Notes: a model not told the origin generated them from the sequence alone. A stretch of 57,689 nucleotides of DNA from an uncultured Pirellula sp. (GCA_903930765.1 CAIYZV010000108.1:1-57689); one strand, 5' to 3'; positions 1-8,439 are shown, numbered from the stretch's first letter. Numbers and translations are program-made.

Positions 1-1098
1 GGTCCCTCGGATGCCATCGGCGTTCAAGTCACCGACAATATCCCTGATGGCCTTCGCATCCTGAGCGCCTCGGTCGCAGGCACACCGATCACGATCCCAG
101 CAAGTGCGTCCGACACTACACCAGCAAACCCAGATGACTTGATTTTCAGCGTGGGCAACCTTGCATCGGGAGCCAGCGTTGGCTCAATCCAAATTGTCGC
201 TGCGATCCTTCCTGGGACTGCTGCTGGTTCCCTGATCAATTCCGCGGTGGTCAGCACCACCGACACCTCCACCGTGGAGTCCCCGTCCACCAACAACTCT
301 TTTAGTGTCACTACCACGGTTTCATCGCAGAACGATGTTGCGATCACCAAGTCGGCGGCAGCGACGGTCTCGGCAGGGACCGAATTGACTTACACGCTGA
401 ACGTCACGAACTCCGGACCATCGACAGCCACCAATGTGCAAGTCAGCGACGCTTTGCCGGCGGGATTAACCTTTGTCAGTGGCACCTCGCTCATCGGTTC
501 GACCACCGCGGGAACAGTCTCAGCCACCAGCGGCACCGCATCGGTAACGATCCCAACCCTTAACCCAGGCGAAACAGCCGTCGTTACGATCCGAACTTCC
601 GTCGGAGCCAGTGTGCTTGGTAATATTTCCAACACGGCGACGGTTACCGCAGCGAACGATTCCAACAACGCCAACAACTCGAGCGCTGCCATTACGACCA
701 ACGTTACCCCACCACCCTTGGTGAGCTTCGCTGGAAAAGTCTACATCGACAGCAACCGAAACAGCACCAATGACACGGGAGATGGATCCATCGCTGGTGT
801 TACCGTCACACTCACGGGAACCCCGCTCAACACGGCGTCCCCAGTGACCCAAACCACGACAACGGATGCGAGCGGCAATTACTTGTTCAATAACGTCAGC
901 CCAGGCAACTATACAGTTCGGGCTGGATCTCCAACCGATTTCGTCTTCAAGGCAACGAACCCCGGGACCACCGCAGGAACCGCTGGCAATCAAGAGATTT
1001 CGAACATCACTGTGAATGCCAACTCGACAAGCAACAACGTTGGATTCACACGCGTATTCAGCAAGCGACTGTTCTTGGCCTCTTCGCCACGGCCGTAA
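1..1098 (+). CDS. Surface/secreted DUF11 and SdrD-B-like repeat protein, 3' part only
   Basis: The reading frame is open from the first base, so the 5' end lies outside the window; about 365 codons are present. Residues about 1-110 and 111-235 are Ser/Thr/Asn-rich DUF11-type beta domains (the second begins NDVAITKSA and contains TYTLNVTNSGP). Residues about 240-350 match the SdrD B-like/Cna-B fold: GKVYIDSNRN, then a GVTVTLTG strand and GNYLFNNVSPGNYTV. The last dozen residues form a basic-hydrophobic tail (SKRLFLASS). Proteins of this kind are normally very large and exported to the cell surface, with a role in adhesion or the envelope. A strong hairpin terminator follows at 1147-1184. The family call is secure; the specific role is unknown. 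Confidence 0.85.
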   Translation, partial: GPSDAIGVQVTDNIPDGLRILSASVAGTPITIPASASDTTPANPDDLIFSVGNLASGASVGSIQIVAAILPGTAAGSLINSAVVSTTDTSTVESPSTNNSFSVTTTVSSQNDVAITKSAAATVSAGTELTYTLNVTNSGPSTATNVQVSDALPAGLTFVSGTSLIGSTTAGTVSATSGTASVTIPTLNPGETAVVTIRTSVGASVLGNISNTATVTAANDSNNANNSSAAITTNVTPPPLVSFAGKVYIDSNRNSTNDTGDGSIAGVTVTLTGTPLNTASPVTQTTTTDASGNYLFNNVSPGNYTVRAGSPTDFVFKATNPGTTAGTAGNQEISNITVNANSTSNNVGFTRVFSKRLFLASSPRP

Positions 1099-1146
1099 TC
1101 GGAACTCGCAAACTTAGTTCCACCGCTCCGCGGTTGAACACGCGTT

Positions 1147-1184
1147 CACTGATGGCTCGCCCTAAATGTGGCGAGCCATCAGTG
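1147..1184. terminator. Bidirectional intrinsic terminator hairpin
   Basis: A perfect 15-bp stem (1147-1161 with 1170-1184) and an 8-nt loop lie between two convergent genes. On the plus strand it is followed by TTTT. The TAG stop codon of the minus-strand DHDPS-like gene sits in the loop, so the last codons of that gene form one arm. It probably terminates both genes. Confidence 0.8.
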
Positions 1185-2112
1185 TTTTCACAGCCGCATC
1201 GATCTCGTGCCGCTGATCCTTCGTGAGCGAACTCAGCAGTGGCATCAGGGGTCCGGGGTCCAAAACACCCGATGCCGCGACCGCTTCGTGCAAGACGCGT
1301 ATCGGCGAGGTTTTGTTCCTGAGATCTTCCAGCGGCTCAAATAGCTTCCGGCATGAATCCGCCGATTCGATGTCACCGCGCTGGATATGTCGAAGCATCT
1401 GCGTCGAAAGGCTCGGATCGATGCAAACACAACCACTGGTGAAACTAGCCATTCCGAAATCGCGCATGTGAACAATGGCGGGCTGCTCACCCATCCCGCT
1501 GACCATCAAGTCCGCCGGAACAACCTCGAGCAGTTCTCGGAGATACGGATCGTTGCTCGCATCTGGGAGCACCACCGCATACTTGATCCAACTGACCAAC
1601 CCATCGCGCACCAAACGGGCCACCGTATCCGGAGGAAGCCATCGATCGATTTTTAAATACAACACAACAGGCTTGCCCATACGTTCAACAACACGTCGTA
1701 TGCCCAACTCGATCCCTTGAGGATCGGTGATATCTTTTTGAGGCAAAACCATCGCGGTATCGATCGGCATCGAAGCCAGCAGTTCCGCTTGATCGAGCAT
1801 GGTGCCGAACGCAGGCCCGATCGACGGGATCATCCACATCTCCTCGCCGGCTTCTTCGAGCAGCATCTCGACCGTTGCGGCGTATTCGGAGGGGCGGATA
1901 TGGTAGAAGACAGCATTGCCTCCATAAAGCAAGGTTCGCACTCCGCCTTGCTTCAAGTACTGAATCATCTTAGCGTTCTCCGAGCGAGACACGCGGAGAT
2001 CGCCGTGGCGCGAAAGCGGTGGAACTGCGATCACGCTCTCCCTAAGACGGGACACGACCGCGTTGTACTGTACAGATTCATTGCTCGACTGGCTCATGGA
2101 ACAATCACTCAA
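1162..2112 (-). CDS. DHDPS/N-acetylneuraminate lyase family aldolase or dehydratase
   Basis: A 316-residue (beta/alpha)8 Schiff-base enzyme of the DapA/NanA/KDG-dehydratase superfamily. The substrate-carboxylate loop is GGNAVFYH (about 64-71), the family tyrosine is in LYLKID (Tyr152), and the Schiff-base lysine is in WIKYA (Lys177). The loop resembles 2-keto-3-deoxy-sugar-acid dehydratases more than true DapA, which has a GTTGE motif. It lies 18 nt downstream of an IlvD/Edd sugar-acid dehydratase. From established pathways, such a pair would convert an aldonate to a 2-keto-3-deoxy acid and then cleave or dehydrate it, as in non-phosphorylative pentose or hexose oxidation. The exact sugar cannot be read from the sequence. 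Confidence 0.8.
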   Translation of the reverse strand: MSDCSMSQSSNESVQYNAVVSRLRESVIAVPPLSRHGDLRVSRSENAKMIQYLKQGGVRTLLYGGNAVFYHIRPSEYAATVEMLLEEAGEEMWMIPSIGPAFGTMLDQAELLASMPIDTAMVLPQKDITDPQGIELGIRRVVERMGKPVVLYLKIDRWLPPDTVARLVRDGLVSWIKYAVVLPDASNDPYLRELLEVVPADLMVSGMGEQPAIVHMRDFGMASFTSGCVCIDPSLSTQMLRHIQRGDIESADSCRKLFEPLEDLRNKTSPIRVLHEAVAASGVLDPGPLMPLLSSLTKDQRHEIDAAVKTLMARHI

Positions 2113-2130
2113 TTCCCATTGAATTAACGC

Positions 2131-3891
2131 TTAAAAGATGTCGGGTTCTTTTCCCGAATCGTGACCTTCTAAGAAGTCAAAGTCGCAGCCTTCGTGGGCT
2201 TGGGTCACGTGTTGGCTGTAGAGGTAAGTATAACCGCGCGTCGCGGTACTTGCGGGAGGCTTCCAAGCCGATCTGCGTTGCTCCATTTCCTCGGGGGAAA
2301 TGCATAATTCCAACCGCCGATTAGGAACATCCAACGCGATCACGTCTCCTTCACGTACCAGCGCCAATGGCCCACCCGCCGACGATTCCGGAGATATGTG
2401 CAAAACGCATGTGCCGTAACTGGTACCACTCATGCGTGCATCCGAAATACGCACCATGTCACGTACGCCTTGCTTGAGAAGTTTTTCCGGTATGGGAAGC
2501 ATCCCCCACTCGGGAAATCCCGGAGCGCCGATGGGGCCGCCACTTTTGAGGACCAATACCGAGTCTGCCGTCACATCGAGATCCGGTGAGTGGATCCGTT
2601 TCTTCAAGTCGGCATAGTTCTCGAATACCACCGCGAGCCCGCGATGTTGCAGCAGTTGCCCCGTCGACGCCGACGACTTGATCACACAACCCATGGGTGC
2701 CAAATTCCCCCGAAGAACGCAGGTGCCGCCATTGGCATAGACGGGATTATTTCGGGGACGAATCACGTCTTCATCGATGATTCTGGCCCCATCGATGGAG
2801 GCCCGCAATGTCCTGCCATCGATACTCCTAGCATCCAGATGCAGTAAATCCTGCAAGCGAGACCAAAGGGCAGGCAAGCCTCCCGCGTGATGAAAGTCCT
2901 CCATCAGATACTTGCCGCTAGGACGCAGATTGAGAAGGACCGGAACGCGTTGAGACAAGCGATCGTAATCCTCGAGCGCAATTCTTTGCCCCGACCGACG
3001 AGACATGGCGATCATGTGGACAATCGCATTGGAAGAACCTCCGATGGCCAACTGCGTCGTCATCGCATTCTCGAACGACTCCCGTGAAAGGATGCTGCAC
3101 GGTTTGCGATTCTCCCATGCGATCTCTACCGCCATGCGTCCTGTCGCAACCGCGAGTCGACTGTGTTCGGCGACAACCGCCGGTACGGAACTAGCACCCG
3201 GCAGGGTGAAGCCTAGAGCTTCGGCGATGCAAGCCATCGTGGATGCGGTCCCCATGGTCATGCACGTCCCCGCCGAACGCGCGATGCAATTCTCAATCTC
3301 AGTCCAATCCCCATCGCATAGATTGCCGGCACACCTCTCCGCCCAGTACTTCCACGCATCCGTCCCACTCCCCAGGGTCACGTCGCGCCAGCGAGCATTG
3401 AGCATCGGTCCGGCCGGAAGAAAAACCGACGGAACATCAGCAGAGATGGCTCCCATGAGGAGCCCGGGCACGGTTTTGTCACAACCACCCATGAGCACCG
3501 CAGCATCGATGGGGTGACTGCGAAGCACCTCCTCGGTTTCCATCGCCAGTAGATTTCGGTAGAGCATTGTGGTCGGCTTCATCAGCATCTCACTCAGGCT
3601 CAGAACCGGTACCTCCACCGGAAACCCACCCATCTGAAGCACGCCCCGTTTCACCTCCTCCGCCCGCTCGCGCAGATGGGAATGGCATGTGCTGAGATCG
3701 CTCCACGTATTGAGCAGACCGATCACCGGCCGGCCTCGGTAATCCGCATCGTCGATGCCCATCCCTTTGAGACGCGAACGATGCCCGAAGCTTCGAAGAT
3801 CATCCGGACCGAACCATCGATGGCTCCGCAATTGAGACGGATCCCGATCCCTCGACCGTGCATCTGGATTCAAATTGGAATCATGCGCCAT
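2131..3891 (-). CDS. IlvD/Edd family dehydratase, probable sugar-acid (arabonate-type) dehydratase
   Basis: An iron-sulfur dehydratase. With the start at 3891 the three expected cluster cysteines are in STCHSH (Cys69), MGGCDKT (Cys137) and SAGTCMTMG (Cys210), followed by the C-terminal small domain with KSGGPIGAPGFPEWG and SDARMSGTSYG. The sequence style fits the sugar-acid branch (L-arabonate/xylonate dehydratases) better than branched-chain IlvD. I chose ATG 3891 because GGAGAGGGGGG precedes it; the frame stays open to 3963 but would then overlap upp. It lies between upp and the DHDPS-like gene on the same strand, with 31 and 18 nt gaps, consistent with an operon. Product dihydroxy-acid dehydratase activity is not excluded. 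Confidence 0.85.
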   Translation of the reverse strand: MAHDSNLNPDARSRDRDPSQLRSHRWFGPDDLRSFGHRSRLKGMGIDDADYRGRPVIGLLNTWSDLSTCHSHLRERAEEVKRGVLQMGGFPVEVPVLSLSEMLMKPTTMLYRNLLAMETEEVLRSHPIDAAVLMGGCDKTVPGLLMGAISADVPSVFLPAGPMLNARWRDVTLGSGTDAWKYWAERCAGNLCDGDWTEIENCIARSAGTCMTMGTASTMACIAEALGFTLPGASSVPAVVAEHSRLAVATGRMAVEIAWENRKPCSILSRESFENAMTTQLAIGGSSNAIVHMIAMSRRSGQRIALEDYDRLSQRVPVLLNLRPSGKYLMEDFHHAGGLPALWSRLQDLLHLDARSIDGRTLRASIDGARIIDEDVIRPRNNPVYANGGTCVLRGNLAPMGCVIKSSASTGQLLQHRGLAVVFENYADLKKRIHSPDLDVTADSVLVLKSGGPIGAPGFPEWGMLPIPEKLLKQGVRDMVRISDARMSGTSYGTCVLHISPESSAGGPLALVREGDVIALDVPNRRLELCISPEEMEQRRSAWKPPASTATRGYTYLYSQHVTQAHEGCDFDFLEGHDSGKEPDIF

Positions 3892-3922
3892 CGCCGCCCC
3901 CCTCTCCGCTCTTGAACGGCCG

Positions 3923-4657
3923 TTAGCGAATCGTGTTAAACATCCGATCGCCAGCATCGCCAAGCCCCGGCACGATGTACTTGTGCGAGTTCAACTCCTG
4001 ATCGACGGAAGCGACATAGACCGTGACGTCCGGGTGCTCTCGATGGAACAACTCAATACCCTCCGGAGCAGCAATCACACTCAAAACGCGAATGTTTTTA
4101 ACACCCCATTTCTTCAATGCGAGAACCGCCGCTCGAATGGATCCGCCAGTCGCGAGCATAGGATCGAGAACCATTCCGACGTGAACCGGATTTTCCACAG
4201 GGAGCTTGCTGTAGTACTCGACCGGCTGCGCGGTTTCTTCATCGCGATACATTCCCAAATGCCAGACTTCAGCATCGGGAAGCAATCGCAACACAGGATC
4301 GACCAATCCTAATCCCGCTCGCAGGATTGGCACGAGCGCTATTCGCTGAGAAATCCGTTGACCATCCATCGAGCACAACGGCGTCTGCAATCGATACCGT
4401 TCCAACTCCAGATCTTCAGTCGCTTTCACGGCTAACAACATCGACAACAACTGCACTTGGTTTCGAAACTGCGACGACGTTGTTTTCGTATCGCGAAGTA
4501 TCGAGAGGTGGTGAGCGGCGAGCGGATGGTTCAGTTCGACGACTCGCGATTTACCAGTTTCAGGCACCGCAAAAACTCCCATGGATTGACTGTTTTGAAT
4601 AGAGCCCAGTTTGAATACAGCCGTCCCAAGACGACTGCCGGACGACGCATGAAGCAC
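3923..4657 (-). CDS. upp: Uracil phosphoribosyltransferase
   Basis: Makes UMP from uracil and PRPP in pyrimidine salvage; cytoplasmic. The PRPP-binding signature DPMLATGGS is at about residues 165-173. The family N-terminal motif VVELNHPLAAHHLSILRD and the C-terminal uracil-binding part (YIVPGLGDAGDR) are clear. I chose GTG 4657 because AGGAG lies 8 nt upstream; this gives about 40 residues before the conserved HPL motif, longer than the usual few. An alternative start is ATG 4582, which has no good ribosome site. It is followed 31 nt later by the IlvD/Edd gene. The function is secure and the start uncertain. Confidence 0.93.
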   Translation of the reverse strand: MLHASSGSRLGTAVFKLGSIQNSQSMGVFAVPETGKSRVVELNHPLAAHHLSILRDTKTTSSQFRNQVQLLSMLLAVKATEDLELERYRLQTPLCSMDGQRISQRIALVPILRAGLGLVDPVLRLLPDAEVWHLGMYRDEETAQPVEYYSKLPVENPVHVGMVLDPMLATGGSIRAAVLALKKWGVKNIRVLSVIAAPEGIELFHREHPDVTVYVASVDQELNSHKYIVPGLGDAGDRMFNTIR

Positions 4658-4773
4658 TCCCCGAACTCCTATTCGCTTAGAAAGCTAATTCTGGAGGTAC
4701 TTCGGCTTCCATCGTACACGCAAAGCGGCTAGAGCGTGAGTGTTGTTCGAGAGGCGAATGCACTTCCGGGTAA

Positions 4774-4789
4774 CCCGCATTACTGCGGG
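4774..4789 (-). other. Small hairpin at the VWA gene stop codon
   Basis: CCCGCA-TTAC-TGCGGG is a 6-bp perfect stem. The TAA stop codon of the VWA gene (minus strand) begins inside the 4-nt loop. No U tract follows, so this may be a 3'-end stabiliser or attenuator before upp rather than a full terminator. Confidence 0.4.
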
Positions 4790-5826
4790 CTCAACGAGAG
4801 GATATCGACATATCGGTACGTGCCGCGATTCATCTCAGCCAAGTCTCGGATCCAGCCACCGTCATTGGTGGCTTCTCCCCGATTGAACTGGATTGTATGG
4901 ATCGTTGTCATCGATCGTTCCGCTCGACTTTGGATCTCGACCAACTGCGACTCGGATAATGCAGGCTCCGCAGCATCCGTCAGGAAAAACAGAACATCGG
5001 GCGAAAAGGAGAGTCCCATTTTGAGGCCAGGGATATGCTCGGTACCGCCCAAGGGCGTAATCGCTTTGACGAACTTCGAAGCCCGATCGCGGTTGATCTC
5101 GTTTCCGACCAGCATTTTCCCCCCCGTTGTGCTTGGGGTGAGGGAACCAGGGGACTCGTTGTAAAAGACAATTTGAAACTGGTGATTTTCCTTGAGTGAA
5201 TTGATGCTTCGCAGCAATTCATTCTTCGCAAATTTCATCGGTGCTCCATCGAACTCGCTCATTGAAGCGGACCGATCGAGAACATAAACAAACGAAGCCC
5301 CTGAACCTTGGACCCCCATGAATGTCGTGGTCGTCCTACCTGTACCGCTACCGCTCCCCTGACCCGCGGTACCGGTCCCTGATAACCCGTCTCCGAGCCC
5401 AGACCCATTCGTGGCTTCCGTCCCCGTCTCACCGGCGTAACCCGCCACATCCTTCATCAGTTCGGAAATCGAAACAGGTGGTCCCGCGTCGCTCGTCGCG
5501 ACCGATGACGCGGCCGCAGAAACGCCAGTCGACTCCCCGGATCCAGCCGCCCCGCCGCTTAAAAAGTACTCGCTTCCCTCGCTCGTTGGATGGAAAACCG
5601 CGATTCCCACCGGTCGATCTACCACATCCCCGGTGCCACGCGTGCGGGGTTGCCACAGCAAACCCAGGATCACAACGACAGAGACATGGGTCACGAAACT
5701 GACAAACCAAGCTCGGTAATCGCGCCACCCCGAAATGCCAGGCGGAGGAACTTTCGTCTCGCGTCGTTCCATCAAGTCCGGTTTTATTGAGTCCGGTTTT
5801 GTCAAGTCCGGCTTTATCGTGGCCAT
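4780..5826 (-). CDS. Membrane-anchored von Willebrand factor A domain protein
   Basis: About 348 residues from ATG 5826. One transmembrane segment (about residues 39-59 from that start: FVSFVTHVSVVVILGLLW) is followed by a long low-complexity Gly/Ser/Thr linker, then a VWA domain at the C-terminus. The MIDAS metal site is visible: DRSAS, a later GGTEH threonine and LTDAAEP. The layout (cytoplasmic tail, membrane span, linker, extracytoplasmic VWA) fits an envelope scaffold or adhesion protein; the partner is unknown. The N-terminus contains an in-frame 15-bp triplication encoding IKPDL-like repeats. A GTG start at 5868 is possible but has no clear ribosome site. Confidence 0.75.
   Translation of the reverse strand: MATIKPDLTKPDSIKPDLMERRETKVPPPGISGWRDYRAWFVSFVTHVSVVVILGLLWQPRTRGTGDVVDRPVGIAVFHPTSEGSEYFLSGGAAGSGESTGVSAAASSVATSDAGPPVSISELMKDVAGYAGETGTEATNGSGLGDGLSGTGTAGQGSGSGTGRTTTTFMGVQGSGASFVYVLDRSASMSEFDGAPMKFAKNELLRSINSLKENHQFQIVFYNESPGSLTPSTTGGKMLVGNEINRDRASKFVKAITPLGGTEHIPGLKMGLSFSPDVLFFLTDAAEPALSESQLVEIQSRAERSMTTIHTIQFNRGEATNDGGWIRDLAEMNRGTYRYVDILSLSPQ
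5772..5816. repeat. 15-bp tandem repeat, 3 copies, in-frame in VWA gene N-terminus
   Basis: Three head-to-tail copies of a 15-bp unit (TCAAGTCCGGTTTTA and variants) start at 5772, 5787 and 5802. In the minus-strand gene they encode a five-residue KPD-type repeat just after the chosen start codon. Confidence 0.8.
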
Positions 5827-6043
5827 CGGCTGTACCCGCAAGGCATATTTCGAACCTCCAAAGTTCACGCGAGCTTCATCAGGGAGCCAACGACCCTACA
5901 CGACCCCCGAACAGTTCTGTTACGATATATATATCATACCAAGTGGAGGGGGCCCCGGGTACTCTTTCCCCGGTACCGCACCTGTACGGTGCGACTCCGG
6001 TTTCGCTATCCCTCGAGCCAGGAATCAAGCATTTTAGATTGGA

Positions 6044-6628
6044 ATGACCATCATGTACCTACGAAATCCTATGTTGCTCGCAGCCATGCTCGGTGTATGC
6101 GCGATTTCTCAAGCGATTGGTGCTCTGCAACAAGAATCAACAAAACAAACTTCGCAAAAGCCAACGGTTGAAAACCAAGGGAAAGAAGCGAAGGAAGAGT
6201 CGATCGTCGCAACGGTCACTAAAGTCATCGATGGCGACTCGCTCAAGGCGAAAACGAAGGAGGGGAAGGAGTACGAAATCCAAGTCGAAGGAATCGACGC
6301 GCCCGAGTTGAAGCAGCCTCATGGCAAGGAAGCAACCGAAGCCCTAAGCAAGATGGTTATGGGCAAGGAAATCAAAGTGACCTGGACGAAGAAAGACAAT
6401 TTCGACCGATTGCTCGCCCAAATCCACGTCGACAATACTCATGCCAATCAGGAAATGCTCCGAACCGGGCACGCTTGGCACTTCAAACGCTACAACCAGT
6501 CGAAGGAATTAGCAGAGCTCGAGGAAGAGGCGAAAAAGGCCAAGCGAGGACTCTGGGCGACGGAAAACCCCCAGGCTCCTTGGGATTTTCGCAAAGAGAC
6601 TCGCTCGCCCGAAAAGCCTGACCGGTAA
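6044..6628 (+). CDS. Exported staphylococcal-nuclease-like (thermonuclease family) protein
   Basis: 194 residues. A signal peptide covers about residues 1-28 (hydrophobic core LLAAMLGVCAISQAIGA). A Gln/Lys/Glu-rich spacer follows, then an SNase OB-fold at about 53-175. The metal and catalytic motifs VIDGDS, GIDAPE and DRLLAQI are present, with GHAWHFKRY and GLW near the end. The residue that is normally arginine in the R-L-x-G-I-D-A-P-E strand (Arg35 of the S. aureus enzyme) appears to be glutamine (EIQVEGIDAPE), which may lower activity or change specificity. The stop codon falls at the junction of a 14-bp duplication. Role: hydrolysis of extracellular or periplasmic nucleic acid, with catalysis uncertain. 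Confidence 0.85.
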   Translation: MTIMYLRNPMLLAAMLGVCAISQAIGALQQESTKQTSQKPTVENQGKEAKEESIVATVTKVIDGDSLKAKTKEGKEYEIQVEGIDAPELKQPHGKEATEALSKMVMGKEIKVTWTKKDNFDRLLAQIHVDNTHANQEMLRTGHAWHFKRYNQSKELAELEEEAKKAKRGLWATENPQAPWDFRKETRSPEKPDR

Positions 6629-6640
6629 AGCCTGACCGAT
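6613..6640. repeat. 14-bp tandem duplication across a stop codon
   Basis: AAAGCCTGACCGGT at 6613-6626 is repeated at 6627-6640 with one change. The nuclease TAA stop codon is formed by the last T of copy 1 and the first two bases of copy 2. Confidence 0.75.
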
Positions 6641-6864
6641 AAAAACGGGGACGATTATGCCCGTAAGGGTTGCGAATGCACTGCCCAGAGATTGAATCGC
6701 TCACTAAACTAAGGCATTGCAGAGGTGATGGTAGCCCGACGTGGAAGCCATACCCCAACGATAATCAGCGGGTAAGATCCCCAGACCAGTTGGCGACGAC
6801 ACGCTCCTGCACCGCGCAGGTTCCGACAGGTTGAAGGGTTTCCCCGGCAGTTGAGGAGTTTTTT

Positions 6865-7617
6865 GTGAGGCAGGCACTGATCAGTGATATCCATGGAAAC
6901 TTGGAGGCACTCCAAGCAGTCCTTGCCGATATTTCAGGCCAGAGTATCGACCAAGTCGTTTGCTTGGGGGATATCGTCGGTTACGGACCGAATCCGAATG
7001 AGTGCCTCGATATCGTCAGCCGCAAGTCTTCGCTGACGATTTTGGGGAATCACGACCAAGCCGCACTGATAGATCCGGATGGATTCAACCCAGTCGCCCT
7101 GCGGGCCATCTACTGGACCCGGGACCAACTCGACACCGGAAGCAACCAAGTTGTGAATCGCCGCTGGGATTTCCTGAGCGAACTTCCCAGGATGCACGTC
7201 CAAGACAAATTCCTTTTTGTCCACGGATCTCCGCGCGACGCGACCAATGAGTACGTCTTTCCCGAGACAATCTACGACAAGAACAAAATGGAGAGCATGT
7301 TTCAAAAGGTGCCCCAATATTGCTTCCAAGGGCACACCCACATGCCAGGAGTCTTCACACCCGACCTAGAATTTATTCGCCCCCATCAGTGCGATTTTGT
7401 ATTTGCGCTCGGAAAAGAGAAACTGATGGTCAACGTCGGTAGCGTCGGACAACCCCGAGACGAAGACAATCGCGCCTGCTACACGATTATCGACCATTCC
7501 GAAAAGAAGATTTATTTTCGGAGGGTCCCGTACAATTTCGAAGACACGATCAAGAAGATCTACGCGGCGGATGAGCTCGACAACATGCTCGGCGATCGGC
7601 TTAGGACAGGACGGTAA
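6865..7617 (+). CDS. Calcineurin-like metallophosphoesterase, copy 1
   Basis: 250 residues from a GTG start; GAGGAG lies 6 nt upstream. All motifs of a YfcE/diadenosine-tetraphosphatase-type phosphoesterase are visible: D8-x-H10 in SDIHGN, GDIVGYGPNP with Asp36, GNHD at 61-64, FVHG with His120, and GHTH at 156-159. It is a soluble two-metal phosphodiesterase or phosphatase of unknown natural substrate. It is followed after 6 nt by a paralogue with the same motif layout, so the pair arose by tandem duplication and is almost certainly co-transcribed. A 236-bp region without a gene precedes it. Confidence 0.88.
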   Translation: MRQALISDIHGNLEALQAVLADISGQSIDQVVCLGDIVGYGPNPNECLDIVSRKSSLTILGNHDQAALIDPDGFNPVALRAIYWTRDQLDTGSNQVVNRRWDFLSELPRMHVQDKFLFVHGSPRDATNEYVFPETIYDKNKMESMFQKVPQYCFQGHTHMPGVFTPDLEFIRPHQCDFVFALGKEKLMVNVGSVGQPRDEDNRACYTIIDHSEKKIYFRRVPYNFEDTIKKIYAADELDNMLGDRLRTGR

Positions 7618-7623
7618 GACAAC

Positions 7624-8370
7624 GTGCGTACGGCAATCGTAAGCGACATACATGGCAACCTCGAAGCGCTCGAGGCGGTTCTCTCCGATATCGAAAACCA
7701 GAAGTGCGATCGCATCGTCTGTTTGGGAGACGTCATCGGTTACGGCCCCAACCCCTGCGAATGCTTGGACAGCGTCATGAAAATGGACGCCTGCGTTCTC
7801 GGAAACCACGACTATGGTGCCTTGATCGACCCCGAAGGCTTCAGTGCCGCTGCCGAACAAGCGATTTTTTGGACGAGAACGCAACTCGAGGGAGGCAGCG
7901 ACAAAGAAGGCTCCCGCGCCCGGTTGGCATTCCTTTCGAAACTTCCCCGCACCATCATGGAAGAGAAAGTCCTATTCGTTCACGGCTCAGTCCGAAACCC
8001 TGTGAACGAATACGTTTTTCCTGAGGACATCTACAACCGCAGGAAGATGGAAAAACTCTTCTCCATGATCCAGTTCTACAGCTTCCAAGGACACACCCAT
8101 GCCCCTGGTATCTTTACGCTGAACATGCAGTTCCTGCGCCCGGAAGAGCTGAACTATCGCTATACGTTGCCCGACGAGAAAACCATGATCAATGTCGGCA
8201 GTGTCGGCCAGCCCCGCGACGGCGATTGGCGAAGCTGCTATGTGATCATGGACCAAGACCAACTCGAGTTTCGACGCGTGGAGTACGATATCGATTCCAC
8301 GGTGAACAAAATCTTCGCCATTCCCGAACTCGATAATTTCTTGGGAGAACGGCTCCGAGAAGGACGGTAG
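7624..8370 (+). CDS. Calcineurin-like metallophosphoesterase, copy 2 (paralogue)
   Basis: 248 residues from GTG 7624, 6 nt after the stop of copy 1. Motifs match copy 1: SDIHGN, GDVIGYGPNPCECLD, GNHD, FVHG, GHTHAPGIF and NVGSVGQPRDGD. The ends are also alike (ELDNFLGERLREGR against ELDNMLGDRLRTGR). By eye the two are clearly paralogous over the full length. All metal ligands appear retained in both, so neither is a decayed copy; they may act as a heterodimer or on different substrates. Substrate unknown. Confidence 0.88.
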   Translation: MRTAIVSDIHGNLEALEAVLSDIENQKCDRIVCLGDVIGYGPNPCECLDSVMKMDACVLGNHDYGALIDPEGFSAAAEQAIFWTRTQLEGGSDKEGSRARLAFLSKLPRTIMEEKVLFVHGSVRNPVNEYVFPEDIYNRRKMEKLFSMIQFYSFQGHTHAPGIFTLNMQFLRPEELNYRYTLPDEKTMINVGSVGQPRDGDWRSCYVIMDQDQLEFRRVEYDIDSTVNKIFAIPELDNFLGERLREGR

Positions 8371-8418
8371 GCATCCCGCAACCTCTGTACAACGGCATCC
8401 CGCAACCTCTGCAAAACC
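8371..8418. repeat. 24-bp tandem duplication after phosphoesterase copy 2
   Basis: A 24-bp unit starting GCATCCCGCAACCTCTG occurs at 8371-8394 and again at 8395-8418 with about four mismatches. It begins directly after the TAG stop codon and fills most of the gap to the next gene. Confidence 0.75.
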
Positions 8419-8439
8419 TCGCGTGCTCCGGAGAAGTTA

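Noticed and set aside
520-993. 157-residue minus-strand open frame
   Set aside because: Antisense shadow of the DUF11/SdrD-like coding region with no recognisable domain.
6629-6864. Possible riboswitch upstream of the metallophosphoesterases
   Set aside because: I looked for cobalamin, TPP and c-di-GMP aptamer core motifs and found none; remains an ordinary leader.
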